Positions 1 to 8,607 of a DNA stretch of 64,000 nt are shown one piece after another. The stretch lies in contig NZ_JAELUG010000020.1 of assembly GCF_016429255.1 (NCBI RefSeq), positions 1-64,000 of the forward strand. The letters are read 5' to 3'. The stretch comes from Rhizobium sp. ASV8 (GTDB taxonomy: Bacteria > Pseudomonadota > Alphaproteobacteria > Rhizobiales > Rhizobiaceae). The notes under the pieces were generated by a model. It did no database searches, was not told where the DNA came from, and saw nothing but the letters and a program-made list of their open reading frames with translations. The first letter of the stretch is position 1. Each line of letters starts with the position of its first letter. The position numbers and the translations under genes were made by a program.

Positions 1-31
1 TCATGGTCTCGACCAGGCTGAAGATCGTCAT
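1..31 (-). CDS. Start of an unidentified gene running off the left edge
   Basis: An ATG at 31 on the minus strand follows a purine-rich stretch with GGGAGCAAGG and opens a frame reading MTIFSLVETM that leaves the window. Ten codons are too few to name a family. The nearby repeats of ACTGTCGCAT suggest it may belong to an insertion sequence, but that is inference. Confidence 0.25.
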   Translation of the reverse strand, partial: MTIFSLVETM

Positions 32-75
32 CCTTGCTCCCGACGTTGGCTTTGACCAGCGCGTCGAGAGGCGAG

Positions 76-122
76 ACTGTCGCATCTCTAACTGGCCCAA
101 CTGTCGCATTACTAAATAGCCG
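76..122. repeat. Short direct repeat, possible IS end
   Basis: The decamer ACTGTCGCAT occurs at about 77-86 and again at about 104-113. Such repeated short motifs are common at IS21-type ends. No partner end is visible in the window, so the assignment to an IS is a guess. Confidence 0.25.
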
Positions 123-223
123 CTACAAGATCAAAGCAGATAAGTTTAATTATGGAATTATAATAAGGGTTCCATTTATAAATCAGTGGCGTAACCAATA
201 CCCGCGGACGCTTAGCAAGCTCG

Positions 224-270
224 ACCTGTGTCACCATCGTGTATCTGAGCTACGCGATAGTGACACAGGT
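224..270. repeat. 16-bp inverted repeat
   Basis: Arm 224-239 (ACCTGTGTCACCATCG) pairs with 255-270 (CGATAGTGACACAGGT) with one mismatch around a 15-nt loop. It lies just upstream of the IS5-type transposase remnant. It could be an IS end, an operator or a hairpin; nothing in the sequence decides which. Confidence 0.45.
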
Positions 271-332
271 CTCGAAATCCTAGAAAGGGATGGGAATGTA
301 ATGGCCCCCTAATCGGAAGCGGCCTCCACGTA

Positions 333-722
333 ACCAAGGGCGGCATGAACACGAAACTGCATGCCCCCACCAAGGCCAAGGGTCGACTGCTCATTTTCTT
401 CATAAGCGCTGGTCAGAGCAGCGACTATACGGGTGCAGCAGCCCTGCTTGATGATCTGCCCAAGGCGCAGTGGATGCTTGCCGACCGCGGTTATGCCGCC
501 GACTGGTTCAGGGACGCTCTGCAACAGAAGGGTATCAAACCATGCATTCCGGGGCGCAAATCCAGGTCCGTGCCTTTCAAATACGACAAGCGCCGCAACC
601 GTATCGAGATCATGTTCGGTCGCCTCAAGGACTGGCGCCGCGTTGCCACCCGATACGACTGATGTCCGACCGTTTTCTTCTCCGCCCTTGCTCTCGCCGC
701 ACCCGTAATCTTCTCGTTGTGA
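333..722 (+). pseudogene. IS5-family transposase remnant with nonsense codon
   Basis: The frame holds the C-terminal half of an IS5-type DDE transposase: a TKGGMNTKLHA segment, the ADRGYAADWFRDAL motif, CIPGRKSR and the hallmark RRNRIEIMFGRLKDWRR. The N-terminal half with the first catalytic Asp is missing. At 660-662 an expected arginine codon (RYDRCPTVFF in relatives) reads TGA, and the same frame continues with CPTVFFSALALAAPVIFSL to a stop at 720-722. The element is therefore both truncated and interrupted and cannot be active alone. The family call is firm; the exact left limit is not. Confidence 0.8.
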
Positions 723-849
723 TCAACGAGCCTTGAGCCGAAATGGAAAGATAGACCCCGCGTGTGTCAATACCGCCTGAATTTTCCTCACAAACAGGAT
801 TGTGAAGCGTATTGCAACATCGCATCTTCCGCGTTTGTTTCGATGAGTT

Positions 850-2421
850 GTGGTAAACATGGATTTCAGGTGCGCGCCGGTCCATCAGGGCGCATCCTTC
901 GTCATGGTCGTTGGAAATTGTCGAACCGGTTCCATTGAAGCGCGATCGACTGATATCAGGGGAAGCACGGCATTGGCAGAAATCGAATTGAAGCTCGAAA
1001 TCTCGACAAACGACGTCGACAAGTTGCTGGCGTCGAACCTATTCGTCGATCCGAAAGCGACCATCGAACAGCGCTCTATCTATTTCGACACTGAAGACCA
1101 CCGGCTGTTCGGCGCTGGCTTCACACTTCGTATCCGCCGTTCCGGCGAGGTCAGAGTGCAGACCGTCAAGGCAACCGGTGCAAATGCATCGCTGTTTGCA
1201 CGAGACGAATGGGAGACGACTGTAGAAACCGACAGTCCTGTACTGGACCACACGAGCCCGCTGCTGAACGAATTCGGATCGCTCGCATTGAATCTTTCGC
1301 CCCTCTTCGAGGTATCCGTAAAGCGCCGCATCTGGAATATGGTCGAGAACGGATCAATGATCGAGGTTGCCGTTGACCAAGGCCTCGTGGTCGAGGGAGG
1401 ACGGCAGGCGCCGATCTGCGAGGTTGAACTTGAACTGAAGGATGGCGATCCGAAAGATCTTTTCCTGCTGGCAAGAAAGGCCGAAGCGGTGGTGCCGATG
1501 AAGTTCGGCGTCTGGTCGAAGGCTGAACGCGGCTATCGTCTGCTGGAAGCGATCCGTCCGGTCTTCAATGCAGAGCCGATCGAACTGGAGCGGCGCGCGG
1601 GCTCGGCCCGGGCGTTCCAGACGATCGCGCAATCCTGCTTTCGGCAGTTCAGGCTTAACGAAACCGTACTCCTCAGAAAAAGAAATCCTGACGCGCTTCA
1701 CGAGGCGCGTGTCGCCATCCGACGCCTTCGCGCTGCATTCTCATTGTTCAAGCCAATGTTACTGGAAGGCGAGGCGCATCGGATAACCGGCGAGTTCAGA
1801 TGGCTTGCAGGCGAGCTGGGTGAAGCTCGAAACCTGGACGTGCTCCTGCCGAGGGCCGGAGATTGTCTTCGCGAGGAACTGGCGGATGTTCGGGAGGCTG
1901 TCTATGACGATGCCATTCGAGCGCTCGGCTCGGCCCGTGCGCAGGCTTTGATGCTGGACTTCAATGATTGGCTCAGATGCGGGAGCTATTTGCGCGCCGA
2001 TGATAAATCGGACGGCGGTGCAAAGCCGATCGCCCTATTTGCGGTCGAAGCGCTCGGCAAGATGCGCAGGAATCTGAAAAAGCATGGGCAAGACCTCGCT
2101 CACGTCGATGACGAGCAACGCCACAAAGCGCGTAAGGACGCCAAGAAGCTCCGTTATGCCGCCGAGTTTTTTCAGCCGCTATTCTCAGAAAGGCAGGCTG
2201 AACGTCGCCATAAACGGTTCATCAAAACGATGGAGGTCCTGCAGGACAAGCTCGGAGCTCTGAACGATCTTTCCACCGGGCCTGGCGTCCTTGAAAAGTA
2301 TGGGCTTAGCGATCATCCCGGTGCCGAAGAACTATTATCGCATGCCAAAAAAGCTGTCCTCATCAAAGAGGCTCAAGTGGCTCTCGACCATGTGCTCGAC
2401 GCCAAGCGTTTCTGGCGGTAG
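850..2421 (+). CDS. CYTH and CHAD domain protein (inorganic triphosphatase-like)
   Basis: The N-terminal part is a CYTH (triphosphate tunnel) domain beginning with the ExExK signature EIELKLE and followed by IYFDT and RVQTVKA strands. The C-terminal half is a CHAD domain with two histidine-bearing helices, LHEARVAIRRLRAAF and RHKARKDAKKLRYA. CYTH-CHAD proteins hydrolyse tripolyphosphate or associate with polyphosphate. The ATG at 850 gives 523 residues, but the first 40 are not CYTH-like. A TTG at 973 preceded by AGGGGAA (958-964) at 8-nt spacing, just before AEIELK, is the likelier start. The gene appears monocistronic. Confidence 0.9.
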   Translation: MVNMDFRCAPVHQGASFVMVVGNCRTGSIEARSTDIRGSTALAEIELKLEISTNDVDKLLASNLFVDPKATIEQRSIYFDTEDHRLFGAGFTLRIRRSGEVRVQTVKATGANASLFARDEWETTVETDSPVLDHTSPLLNEFGSLALNLSPLFEVSVKRRIWNMVENGSMIEVAVDQGLVVEGGRQAPICEVELELKDGDPKDLFLLARKAEAVVPMKFGVWSKAERGYRLLEAIRPVFNAEPIELERRAGSARAFQTIAQSCFRQFRLNETVLLRKRNPDALHEARVAIRRLRAAFSLFKPMLLEGEAHRITGEFRWLAGELGEARNLDVLLPRAGDCLREELADVREAVYDDAIRALGSARAQALMLDFNDWLRCGSYLRADDKSDGGAKPIALFAVEALGKMRRNLKKHGQDLAHVDDEQRHKARKDAKKLRYAAEFFQPLFSERQAERRHKRFIKTMEVLQDKLGALNDLSTGPGVLEKYGLSDHPGAEELLSHAKKAVLIKEAQVALDHVLDAKRFWR

Positions 2422-2701
2422 CAACTCCGGGCTTCAGGCCCCCGACGTCAAAGTCTTGAAGCAGCGAGAGGTGGTTCGCCGGCGCAGCGTTCAGATGGTC
2501 CGTAGGTCCTTCGCCGAAAGGCTGGTTGAAGATGCTATTCCGAGCATCGAAAATATCCGGACGGACCCATTCCCGTGTCAGCTAAGATCGATGCGGGCTT
2601 TGACCGGTCGCACGCGCGCCACAGTCATCATCGACGATCTTGCACCGAATCTTCGCGCCAACGGCATTTTCTCGCAAGATTGCACCAACGCACCGTTGGG
2701 A

Positions 2702-3139
2702 TCAGTGGTAGACTAGGACAGGTCGATGGGTTTTAGCAATCACACCGGCAGTCACGCTACCCAAAAGTAATGAAGAAAGGCCGCTGCGGCCATGGGATCC
2801 TAGTGCGATCAAATCGCAATCCAGACTGTCGGCGGTGTCAGCGATGGTTCTGGCGACTTCGTCACTTTTGAGAACCAATGTCCTGCAAATCACCGTGGAA
2901 TCGGAGGCCCTTTTCTTCTGCCGCTCCAACATCGCGGCGCACTGCGAGATGGCAGAACTTTCATGGTGCTGCTGCCTCTCCAGATACTCGCTGCTGTCCA
3001 TGGCAAGCATACGAAAAGGCTCCGCCACAGCCAACAATGTGACTTCCGCATGCAACTCGGCAGCCAAAGCGATTGCCTGCATAGCCGCCTGAGAGGCCAA
3101 TTTTGAGCCGTCGGTCGGGACGAGTATGTGCTTGAACAT
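2702..3139 (-). CDS. Universal stress protein, UspA family
   Basis: This is a single-domain Usp of about 145 residues opening MFKHILVPTDGSKLA and ending with the ATP-binding signature GSHGRSGLSSLLLGSV and the usual final strand RPVLVYH. Usp proteins are cytoplasmic nucleotide-binding dimers induced by stress or growth arrest. The start at 3139 is chosen because GGAGG lies 7 nt upstream and the Usp fold begins there; the longer open frame to 3226 adds unrelated residues. The gene stands alone, with a long hairpin-bearing spacer upstream. Confidence 0.93.
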   Translation of the reverse strand: MFKHILVPTDGSKLASQAAMQAIALAAELHAEVTLLAVAEPFRMLAMDSSEYLERQQHHESSAISQCAAMLERQKKRASDSTVICRTLVLKSDEVARTIADTADSLDCDLIALGSHGRSGLSSLLLGSVTAGVIAKTHRPVLVYH

Positions 3140-3246
3140 CGATAGCCTCCATAATTCTAGTGATGATGAGCCATGCATAACGCTACAGCATTGATCCAAC
3201 TCAAAATTGTCGAGAAGCTGCAGCACGCACAGGAGCGTTCGTGTCG

Positions 3247-3290
3247 GGCCGGAATACCCAGATCGCCGGTCTGATCTGGGTATTCCGGCC
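3247..3290. repeat. Perfect 18-bp inverted repeat, 8-nt loop
   Basis: Arm 3247-3264 (GGCCGGAATACCCAGATC) is perfectly complementary to 3273-3290. No T-run follows on either strand, so it is not a standard intrinsic terminator. It sits in the roughly 375-bp spacer (3140-3514) between the usp gene and the 3' end of the kinase gene. That spacer holds no other recognisable feature. Confidence 0.8.
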
Positions 3291-3514
3291 TATCACTAAC
3301 GATCGCGACACCGAGGCATCTGGTCGATCTTTCGGGTTGAACGGCAGCAATTTGCGGTGCGCATGGTGGACTATATTTGTCGACCGCGCCGTTTCCGAAT
3401 ATCATGGGAAGGACCGACGACTTAGGCCGATTTTTAGAGGTCCGGATACACGCGCAGACGTTTCCAGCTGGACCGCGTTGAGGCGCCGTAAATGGAACCG
3501 GCGTGGCATAACCT

Positions 3515-5071
3515 TCAGATACCTGCCGCCATTGAAACGAATTTCGCGTCCTTGACGGCAATTTGGCTCTGAATTTCATCCGCCAACTCATCAGGTCGAC
3601 GTGCTGCATCAAGCTTCGTCCAACCGATCGCCCTTCTGCCTTTCGAAAGCTGACCTGCGAGCACATCCAGCGTCGCATCCGAAGAACCGCCTGTGCGAGC
3701 CTCGACACGCTGCCAAAGTAAGGCTGCATCCGCGTCCAGCCAGAAGCCGAAGAAGGGGCAGCCTTTCTCATCAGCGGCCCGCTCGATCAACTCGCGATTG
3801 CCGGCCTTGTCAAAGACGGCATCGGCAACCACAGTACCGTCCTGCGCAAGAATGAGCCGCACACGCCATGATATCTCCTGATAGACCTTGACGGAGACCT
3901 CGGAACGGTAGGCGCTCTGAGGCAAGTGCGTTTCCGGAGGAACGCCGTGCATGGACTTGCGGATGCGATCACTCTCAATGATGCGCGCTCCGGGCGGCAG
4001 TCCAATGCGCGGTGCCAACCTCTCGGCAAGCGTGGACTTGCCTGACCCACTAAAACCTCCAAGAGCAATGAGATCCGCTTTGGGTGATTGCAGCAGAGAG
4101 TGAGCAAGTGCGAAGTACGACCGCGCCTCTGACACAAGCGTCGGCGCCCCGCCGCCTGCCTCTTCCACCTGCGTAGCGACGACATGCGCGCGCACAGCGG
4201 CTCGCATCGCCATGAAGAATGGCAACGCGGCAAAGCCGTCATCTTCGCCGGTTTCGTCAAGGTATCGGTTCATGACGAGATTGGCAAAGTCGGCATATCC
4301 GCGATGCCAGAGGTCCATCAGCAGGAACGCAAGATCATACAAAATATCGATTGTTGCCAGTTCGTCATTGAACTCAATGCAATCGAACAGACAGGGGCGA
4401 CCATCAAGCAGAAATATGTTGCGCAGATGCAAATCGCCGTGGCAACGCCTGATCTTTCCAGCCATAGCTCGTTTATCCAGCAACATAGTAAGAGTAGTAA
4501 GCCGCCGGCGGAAGAGAGCCGTCAGCTCCTGAACTTCCGGCTGTGTGAAGACATGGCTCGTCGCGAAACCCTCTTCGTTGACTTTGAGCACGGCCTCCAT
4601 ATTTGCCGCTCCCCCGCGGTCGTCAATGACCGGCGCCTGACGATGGAACTGCACGACTGCGCCAGCGAGTGCCGTCATCATCGTAGAGGTTAAGCCACCC
4701 GACAGGGCAAGCTGATCAAGCAGCCGGGATTGGTCGAAGCGCTTCATCTCAACCACGGCGTCGATCGCCTGCCCCTCCCCGTCGAAACATAGAATTCCAT
4801 CGGATGCGCGCGTTATCTTCCGAACGCCGAGATAGATTCCCGGTGCCGTCGGGCCGTTCAGCTCCACCTCTTTCAGACACGCCGCCTGTCTCTTTTCTAC
4901 GGTGGAGAAGTCGACATAAGGCAAAAGCACTGCCCGCTTCATCTTGTAGACGCGATCGCCCGACAGGAATATGCGGGAAATGTGCGTTTCCATCATCTGC
5001 GGTGGTTCGCCTTCCCGAGACAGCGCGTGCTCCAGAAAGGATGTGACCTCGAGCTGATCTTCGGCGATCAT
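3515..5071 (-). CDS. Bifunctional aminoglycoside phosphotransferase-like / P-loop kinase
   Basis: The protein has 518 residues in two domains. Residues 1-320 resemble the aminoglycoside phosphotransferase/choline kinase fold, with the Brenner motif HGDLHLRNIF at 211-220 and the metal-binding Asp in LFDCIEFN (about 227-234). Residues 335-500 are a P-loop kinase with GGFSGSGKST at 338-347, a zeta-toxin/gluconate-kinase-like layout. This fusion is widespread in proteobacteria and the physiological substrate is unknown; it need not confer drug resistance. The gene is divergent from cysQ with a 15-bp palindrome between them. Confidence 0.85.
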   Translation of the reverse strand: MIAEDQLEVTSFLEHALSREGEPPQMMETHISRIFLSGDRVYKMKRAVLLPYVDFSTVEKRQAACLKEVELNGPTAPGIYLGVRKITRASDGILCFDGEGQAIDAVVEMKRFDQSRLLDQLALSGGLTSTMMTALAGAVVQFHRQAPVIDDRGGAANMEAVLKVNEEGFATSHVFTQPEVQELTALFRRRLTTLTMLLDKRAMAGKIRRCHGDLHLRNIFLLDGRPCLFDCIEFNDELATIDILYDLAFLLMDLWHRGYADFANLVMNRYLDETGEDDGFAALPFFMAMRAAVRAHVVATQVEEAGGGAPTLVSEARSYFALAHSLLQSPKADLIALGGFSGSGKSTLAERLAPRIGLPPGARIIESDRIRKSMHGVPPETHLPQSAYRSEVSVKVYQEISWRVRLILAQDGTVVADAVFDKAGNRELIERAADEKGCPFFGFWLDADAALLWQRVEARTGGSSDATLDVLAGQLSKGRRAIGWTKLDAARRPDELADEIQSQIAVKDAKFVSMAAGI

Positions 5072-5120
5072 TTGGCAGCCCCAATTGTTGTTCCGATGGG
5101 ACCTATATGCCCCCTTCGGC

Positions 5121-5156
5121 TCCTCGCATCATTGATACGCGTCAATGATGCGAGGA
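5121..5156. promoter_or_regulatory. 15-bp palindrome in the kinase/cysQ divergent promoter region
   Basis: Arm 5121-5135 (TCCTCGCATCATTGA) pairs perfectly with 5142-5156 around TACGCG. It lies midway between the two divergent starts (5071 minus, 5210 plus). The position fits an operator for both genes; no T-run makes it a terminator. Confidence 0.55.
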
Positions 5157-5209
5157 TGCGGGCGCGCTATATGAAATGCTGTCGTTGCTGCCCCGCGGAG
5201 ATACGAGCA

Positions 5210-6049
5210 ATGAATCTCTCTTCACGACGAAAGCTGGTCAAGGCCTTGATACCGATCATCCGAAGGGCCGGCACCGTCGTACACTCCCTTCAGCATGGTG
5301 AACTCGCGCCGAGCAGCAAGTCGGACGGATCGCCTGTCACAGTCGCCGACCTTGCTAGCCATGACATTCTGTGTGCTGGTTGCAGAGCCTTGACAACAAC
5401 GATCCCAATCCTCAGCGAGGAGGACGAAGGCTCCGAAACGAAGGCTTTGAAGGCCGTTGCCTTCGTCATCGATCCTCTCGATGGAACGAAAGAATATATT
5501 CGCGGGCGCGATGAGTTTACGGTCAATATAGCATTGGTCGAAGATGGCCGGGCCACCGCCGGGTTGATCTATGCGCCAGCACGCGAGCGGTTATTCTTTT
5601 CCTATGGCAGCGGCCTTGTGTTCGAAGAAGCTTCAGACGGGCGACGGCGCAGTCTTTGCGGGCATATCGTCACGCCGCGACAGCCAATCGTGCTTGTCAG
5701 CCGTTCTCATCTTGATCCACAAACCAAGGACCTGCTTACCGCATTACAGCCCTGCACAGTCCGAAAACTTGGTTCGTCGCTTAAGTTCGCTTTGATCGCC
5801 GCCAGGGAAGCCGACGCCTATATAAGGCTGTCGCCGACGATGATATGGGATTGCGCTGCCGGGCTGGCGCTTATCGAAGCCGCCGGAGGTGTCGTGCTGC
5901 GAACAGACGGATCGCCGCTGCTAGAGGGAACGTCTCGGACGCCCAAGATTGACGGCTTCGTTGCGGCCCGAACACCGCAGTTCGCGCAATGGATTGAGGC
6001 CGCACAAAAACGATCCCATTTGGGGGTAGAACCGAAAATCGGCAATTGA
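5210..6049 (+). CDS. cysQ: 3'(2'),5'-bisphosphate nucleotidase, CysQ-like
   Basis: This inositol-monophosphatase-family enzyme removes the 3' phosphate from PAP/PAPS in sulfur metabolism. The metal-binding residues are visible as SEEDEG (about 69-74) and DPLDGTKEYI (about 88-97), with a C-terminal WDCAAGLAL in place of the more common WDTAAG. The start at 5210 has GGAG at 5197-5200 and gives the usual CysQ length (279 residues); an open frame extends upstream to 4982 across the divergent promoter and is rejected. Substrate choice within the family (PAP or inositol phosphate) is inferred from the KEYI motif. Confidence 0.88.
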   Translation: MNLSSRRKLVKALIPIIRRAGTVVHSLQHGELAPSSKSDGSPVTVADLASHDILCAGCRALTTTIPILSEEDEGSETKALKAVAFVIDPLDGTKEYIRGRDEFTVNIALVEDGRATAGLIYAPARERLFFSYGSGLVFEEASDGRRRSLCGHIVTPRQPIVLVSRSHLDPQTKDLLTALQPCTVRKLGSSLKFALIAAREADAYIRLSPTMIWDCAAGLALIEAAGGVVLRTDGSPLLEGTSRTPKIDGFVAARTPQFAQWIEAAQKRSHLGVEPKIGN

Positions 6050-6122
6050 GCTATGTCAATGTCAAAACTGCACAGCCTCTTAGTGTGTCTACGTTCGAGA
6101 TATCAACAGAGGAGATCATCTC

Positions 6123-6773
6123 ATGGACGACATCACACTGCGTCAATTGGTTATCGATGAACTGGAATTCGATCCGAGCATCAACGCCGCGAATATCGGC
6201 GTCACTGCGGAGAACGGCGTGATCACCCTCACGGGTCATGTCCCCACCTATGCCGAGAAGGAAGCCGCCGAGCGGACGACGCGTCGGATCAAGGGGGTGA
6301 AGGCCATTGCACAGGATATCGAAGTGCGGCCGGTAGGGACGCACAAGACGGCAGACGACGAAATTGCAAAACGTTCCGTCAACACGATTGCCTGGCACGT
6401 CACCATTCCCAAGGATGCAGTCCAGGTTAAGGTCCAGAATGGTTGGGTTACTCTGAGTGGTCGAGTTGAATGGCAATATCAGAGGACTGCGGCCGCCGAC
6501 GCGGTGCGTGATCTCTCCGGTGTCGTTGGCGTTTCCAACATGATCGAAGTGGCACCACGCGCCAGCTCGGCAGATGTCAAGAAACGCATTGAGGACGCGT
6601 TCCGACGTGATGCGGAGATTGAGGCGAAAGCCATCAATATCAATGTCGCCGACGGCAAGGTCACGCTGCAAGGCAAGGTGAAGACGTGGTCAGAGCGACA
6701 GGCCGCTGAACATGCCGCGTGGTCGGCTCCTGGCGTGCACAACGTCGAGGACCGCCTTTTGGTCGGTTACTAG
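6123..6773 (+). CDS. Triple BON-domain protein
   Basis: The 216-residue protein consists of three BON domains at about 4-67, 77-141 and 147-213, each with the glycine-centred core (ITLTGHV, VTLSGRV, VTLQGKV). BON domains bind phospholipid surfaces, and OsmY-type proteins are osmotic or stress induced. There is no signal peptide, unlike periplasmic OsmY, so a cytoplasmic or membrane-surface role is likely. AGGAG lies just upstream of the ATG. No EcfG-type promoter was found at the expected distance. Confidence 0.92.
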   Translation: MDDITLRQLVIDELEFDPSINAANIGVTAENGVITLTGHVPTYAEKEAAERTTRRIKGVKAIAQDIEVRPVGTHKTADDEIAKRSVNTIAWHVTIPKDAVQVKVQNGWVTLSGRVEWQYQRTAAADAVRDLSGVVGVSNMIEVAPRASSADVKKRIEDAFRRDAEIEAKAININVADGKVTLQGKVKTWSERQAAEHAAWSAPGVHNVEDRLLVGY

Positions 6774-6779
6774 GCCGAT

Positions 6780-6811
6780 CGCCGGGCAGCCTTTCCATCA
6801 GCTGCCCGGCG
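6780..6811. terminator. 11-bp GC-rich hairpin after the BON gene
   Basis: CGCCGGGCAGC (6780-6790) pairs perfectly with 6801-6811 across a 10-nt loop, directly after the BON stop codon. No U-tract follows, so it may be an mRNA-stabilising or Rho-assisted structure rather than an intrinsic terminator. It separates the BON and DUF3775 genes. Confidence 0.5.
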
Positions 6812-6849
6812 ACTGTCGCAATGCTATGATGAACACCCGGAGAACCGCG

Positions 6850-7287
6850 ATGAAGAAGATCGATGAGGATCAGCCCGCCTGGCCGATGACCATAGCGCCT
6901 GAAAAGGTCTGCTATTTTATCCTCAAAGCTCGCCAGTTCGACGCCAAGGATGCCCCGAGCGACAAGGACTCCTCCTCCAATCCCACGGACGACGGTATGA
7001 TCGACGTACTGGAAGACAGGAGCGACGATCCAGTTGAAGAGGAACTTCGTAGCGCGATATGGGCGCTCAGCGTCGACGAGCAAATCGATCTTGTGACTCT
7101 TGTCTGGCTCGGTCGCGGTGATGGCACAGTGTCCGACTGGGAGTACATACGCCGCGAAGCATCAGGTGCGCATAACAACCATACGGCCGCCTATCTTCTG
7201 GGCACTCCGTTACTCGGTGACTATCTAGAGGAAGCGCTATCGATGTTCGGCGAATCCTGTCAGGCAGTGGAAAACGAGCGCCTTTAA
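6850..7287 (+). CDS. DUF3775 domain protein
   Basis: The 145-residue protein has the DUF3775 layout: an N-terminal ICAPEKVCYFILKARQF-like segment (here TIAPEKVCYFILKARQFD), an acidic linker, then the EEELRSAIWALSVDEQIDLV and GDGTVSDWEYIRREA blocks that define the family. It is acidic and probably cytoplasmic; function is unknown. The start at 6850 has GGAG about 8 nt upstream. It follows the BON gene on the same strand across a hairpin, and may be partly co-transcribed with it. Confidence 0.85.
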   Translation: MKKIDEDQPAWPMTIAPEKVCYFILKARQFDAKDAPSDKDSSSNPTDDGMIDVLEDRSDDPVEEELRSAIWALSVDEQIDLVTLVWLGRGDGTVSDWEYIRREASGAHNNHTAAYLLGTPLLGDYLEEALSMFGESCQAVENERL

Positions 7288-7368
7288 CAAACGCGCTAAA
7301 TAATCAAATCGTAGCTTTGCCGCGTGCTCGGCTCGCGATGGCTCTTCATCGCCGTAACCTAGACGGCA

Positions 7369-7701
7369 TCAATGCACGGTGATGCAGGTAGCTGGGCAAC
7401 GATGGGCGATCTTGGTGGACACGCTACCGAGAACGAGCTGCGATAGGCTGGAGAGGCCCCTCGCACCACAGACGACGAGGTCTGGATGTTCTCGTTCGAT
7501 CACCTTCATGATTTCCTCGACCGGATCCCCATCCAAAAGATGGGTCGAGACGCGATTGACACCAAGCGCACGAACCGCAGACTTGGCGCGTTCGAGAATA
7601 TCTGTCCCGATGGCCTGTATTGCCCGATACGACGCACCAGGATCCGTAATTGGAAAAGCGATTGGAAAACCCGGCGCAGCGACCGGCGGGACCGCGGGCT
7701 C
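7369..7701 (-). pseudogene. 3' part of a universal stress gene cut by an IS6-type element
   Basis: Reading the minus strand gives a Usp C-terminal part: THLLDGDPVEEIMKVIERE, then PDLVVCGARGLSSLSQLVLG, SVSTKIAHRCPATCITVH and stop at 7369. This contains the Usp ATP-loop region (GARGLSSLSQLVLGS). The frame stops making sense at about 7702, exactly where the IS6-type end begins. The matching 5' end with its ribosome site and EcfG-type promoter lies on the far side of the element (8521-8632). About 40-50 residues of the normal N-terminal half are absent, so an IS-linked deletion probably accompanied the insertion. Confidence 0.75.
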
Positions 7702-8519
7702 GGTGGCGTCGCCTTAAGCTGGGACAGGGCGTGCGTCTGGCATTGTACCAGCCTTCACGCGTTGATTGACATGGTGATCTGCCGCCATGTTGCGATGGCG
7801 TGGAAGCGAAGCTTTCGATGATCTGCGGCGGTGAGATGTTTGCGGTGAAGAAGGAAGAGATTGGCGATCTGGCCCTGTGTCGAGACGAAACGCTGGCATT
7901 GCCGGGCCGACTTGAAGCGCATCATCCGCCGTTCGCGTCGTCGTACGGGAAGATGTGAATTTTCGGCGCGGTTGTTGATGCCTTTGTGTGACCGATGCTC
8001 GATGCCCGGCATCAAGTCGGCCTTCGCGGCAGAGTAGGACCGCAATTTGTCCGTCGCCATCACTCGTGGGGTGGTACCCTGCCCCTTGAGCAGCTTCCTC
8101 ATCAGACGCAACGCGGCTGCCTTGTTCCTTCGGCTTTGCAGCAGGGCATCGAGGACGTAACCGTTGGCATCGACGGCGCGCCACAGCCAGTACTTCTTTC
8201 CCTTGATCTTCACGGCCATCTCATCGAGTTGCCACTTGTCGGCAAAATTGCCTCGTGAACGCCGTCGGAGCTGATCGGCGAATTTGAGGCCGAACTTCAC
8301 GGCCCATTCCGAGACCGTCTGAAACGAGACCTCAATGCCGCGCGCGGCAAGCAGATCTTCGATGTCGCGAAAGCTGAGCGGAAACCGGTAATAGAGCCAA
8401 ACCGCATGGGCGATGATCTCGGCGGGGAAACGGTGGCGTCTGAAGTGAGCAGGAGAGATTTCGGTCATTGCCACCAAATACCAACCCGTTCCCGACAGAC
8501 TCGTTAACCCGACGCTACC
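7702..8519 (-). mobile_element. IS6-family insertion sequence, apparently intact
   Basis: The ends are imperfect inverted repeats: 7702 onward reads GGTGGCGTCGCCTTAA and the complement from 8519 inward reads GGTAGCGTCGGGTTAA. The 818-bp length and single transposase gene are typical of IS6. No 8-bp target duplication is seen between the flanks (GCGGGCTC and CGCCGAAC), which fits replicative IS6 events with adjacent deletion. It interrupts a universal stress gene. Confidence 0.8.
7755..8477 (-). CDS. IS6-family transposase
   Basis: The 240-residue transposase has the helix-turn-helix region FPAEIIAHAVWLYYRFPLSF, the first catalytic Asp in WQLDEMAVKIKGKKYWLWRA, the second in VMATDKLRSY, and the Glu in NNRAENSH, so the DDE triad is complete. 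Length and motifs match active IS26-like enzymes. It may be functional. The C-terminal end is close to the left IS end, as usual for this family. Confidence 0.93.
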   Translation of the reverse strand: MVAMTEISPAHFRRHRFPAEIIAHAVWLYYRFPLSFRDIEDLLAARGIEVSFQTVSEWAVKFGLKFADQLRRRSRGNFADKWQLDEMAVKIKGKKYWLWRAVDANGYVLDALLQSRRNKAAALRLMRKLLKGQGTTPRVMATDKLRSYSAAKADLMPGIEHRSHKGINNRAENSHLPVRRRERRMMRFKSARQCQRFVSTQGQIANLFLLHRKHLTAADHRKLRFHAIATWRQITMSINA

Positions 8520-8520
8520 C

Positions 8521-8550
8521 GCCGAACAATATGCTGATTCTGTTTGTCAT
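8521..8550 (-). pseudogene. 5' end of the interrupted universal stress gene
   Basis: An ATG at 8550 with AAGGAGA upstream encodes MTNRISILFG and then runs into the IS6-type end. The frame, the strand and the upstream stress promoter match the Usp remnant at 7369-7701. That the two are halves of one gene is an inference from order and orientation. Confidence 0.55.
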
Positions 8551-8607
8551 TGTTTCGTCTCCTTGACGAACTCGTCAAAGTCCAACACCGCTGGACTGTT
8601 TCTATCG

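Noticed and set aside
224..270. Inverted repeat considered as a CRISPR or att site
   Set aside because: Only one unit is present, with no repeated spacing and no integrase nearby.
2291..2716. 141-codon plus-strand frame after the CYTH-CHAD gene
   Set aside because: Its first 40 codons overlap the CHAD 3' end out of frame, it has no ribosome site, and it shows no family features.
3247..3290. Long hairpin considered as an intrinsic terminator
   Set aside because: No U-tract follows on either strand.
3515..5071. Aminoglycoside resistance function for the phosphotransferase-like kinase
   Set aside because: The fused P-loop kinase layout is a common housekeeping family of unknown substrate; resistance cannot be inferred from the Brenner motif alone.
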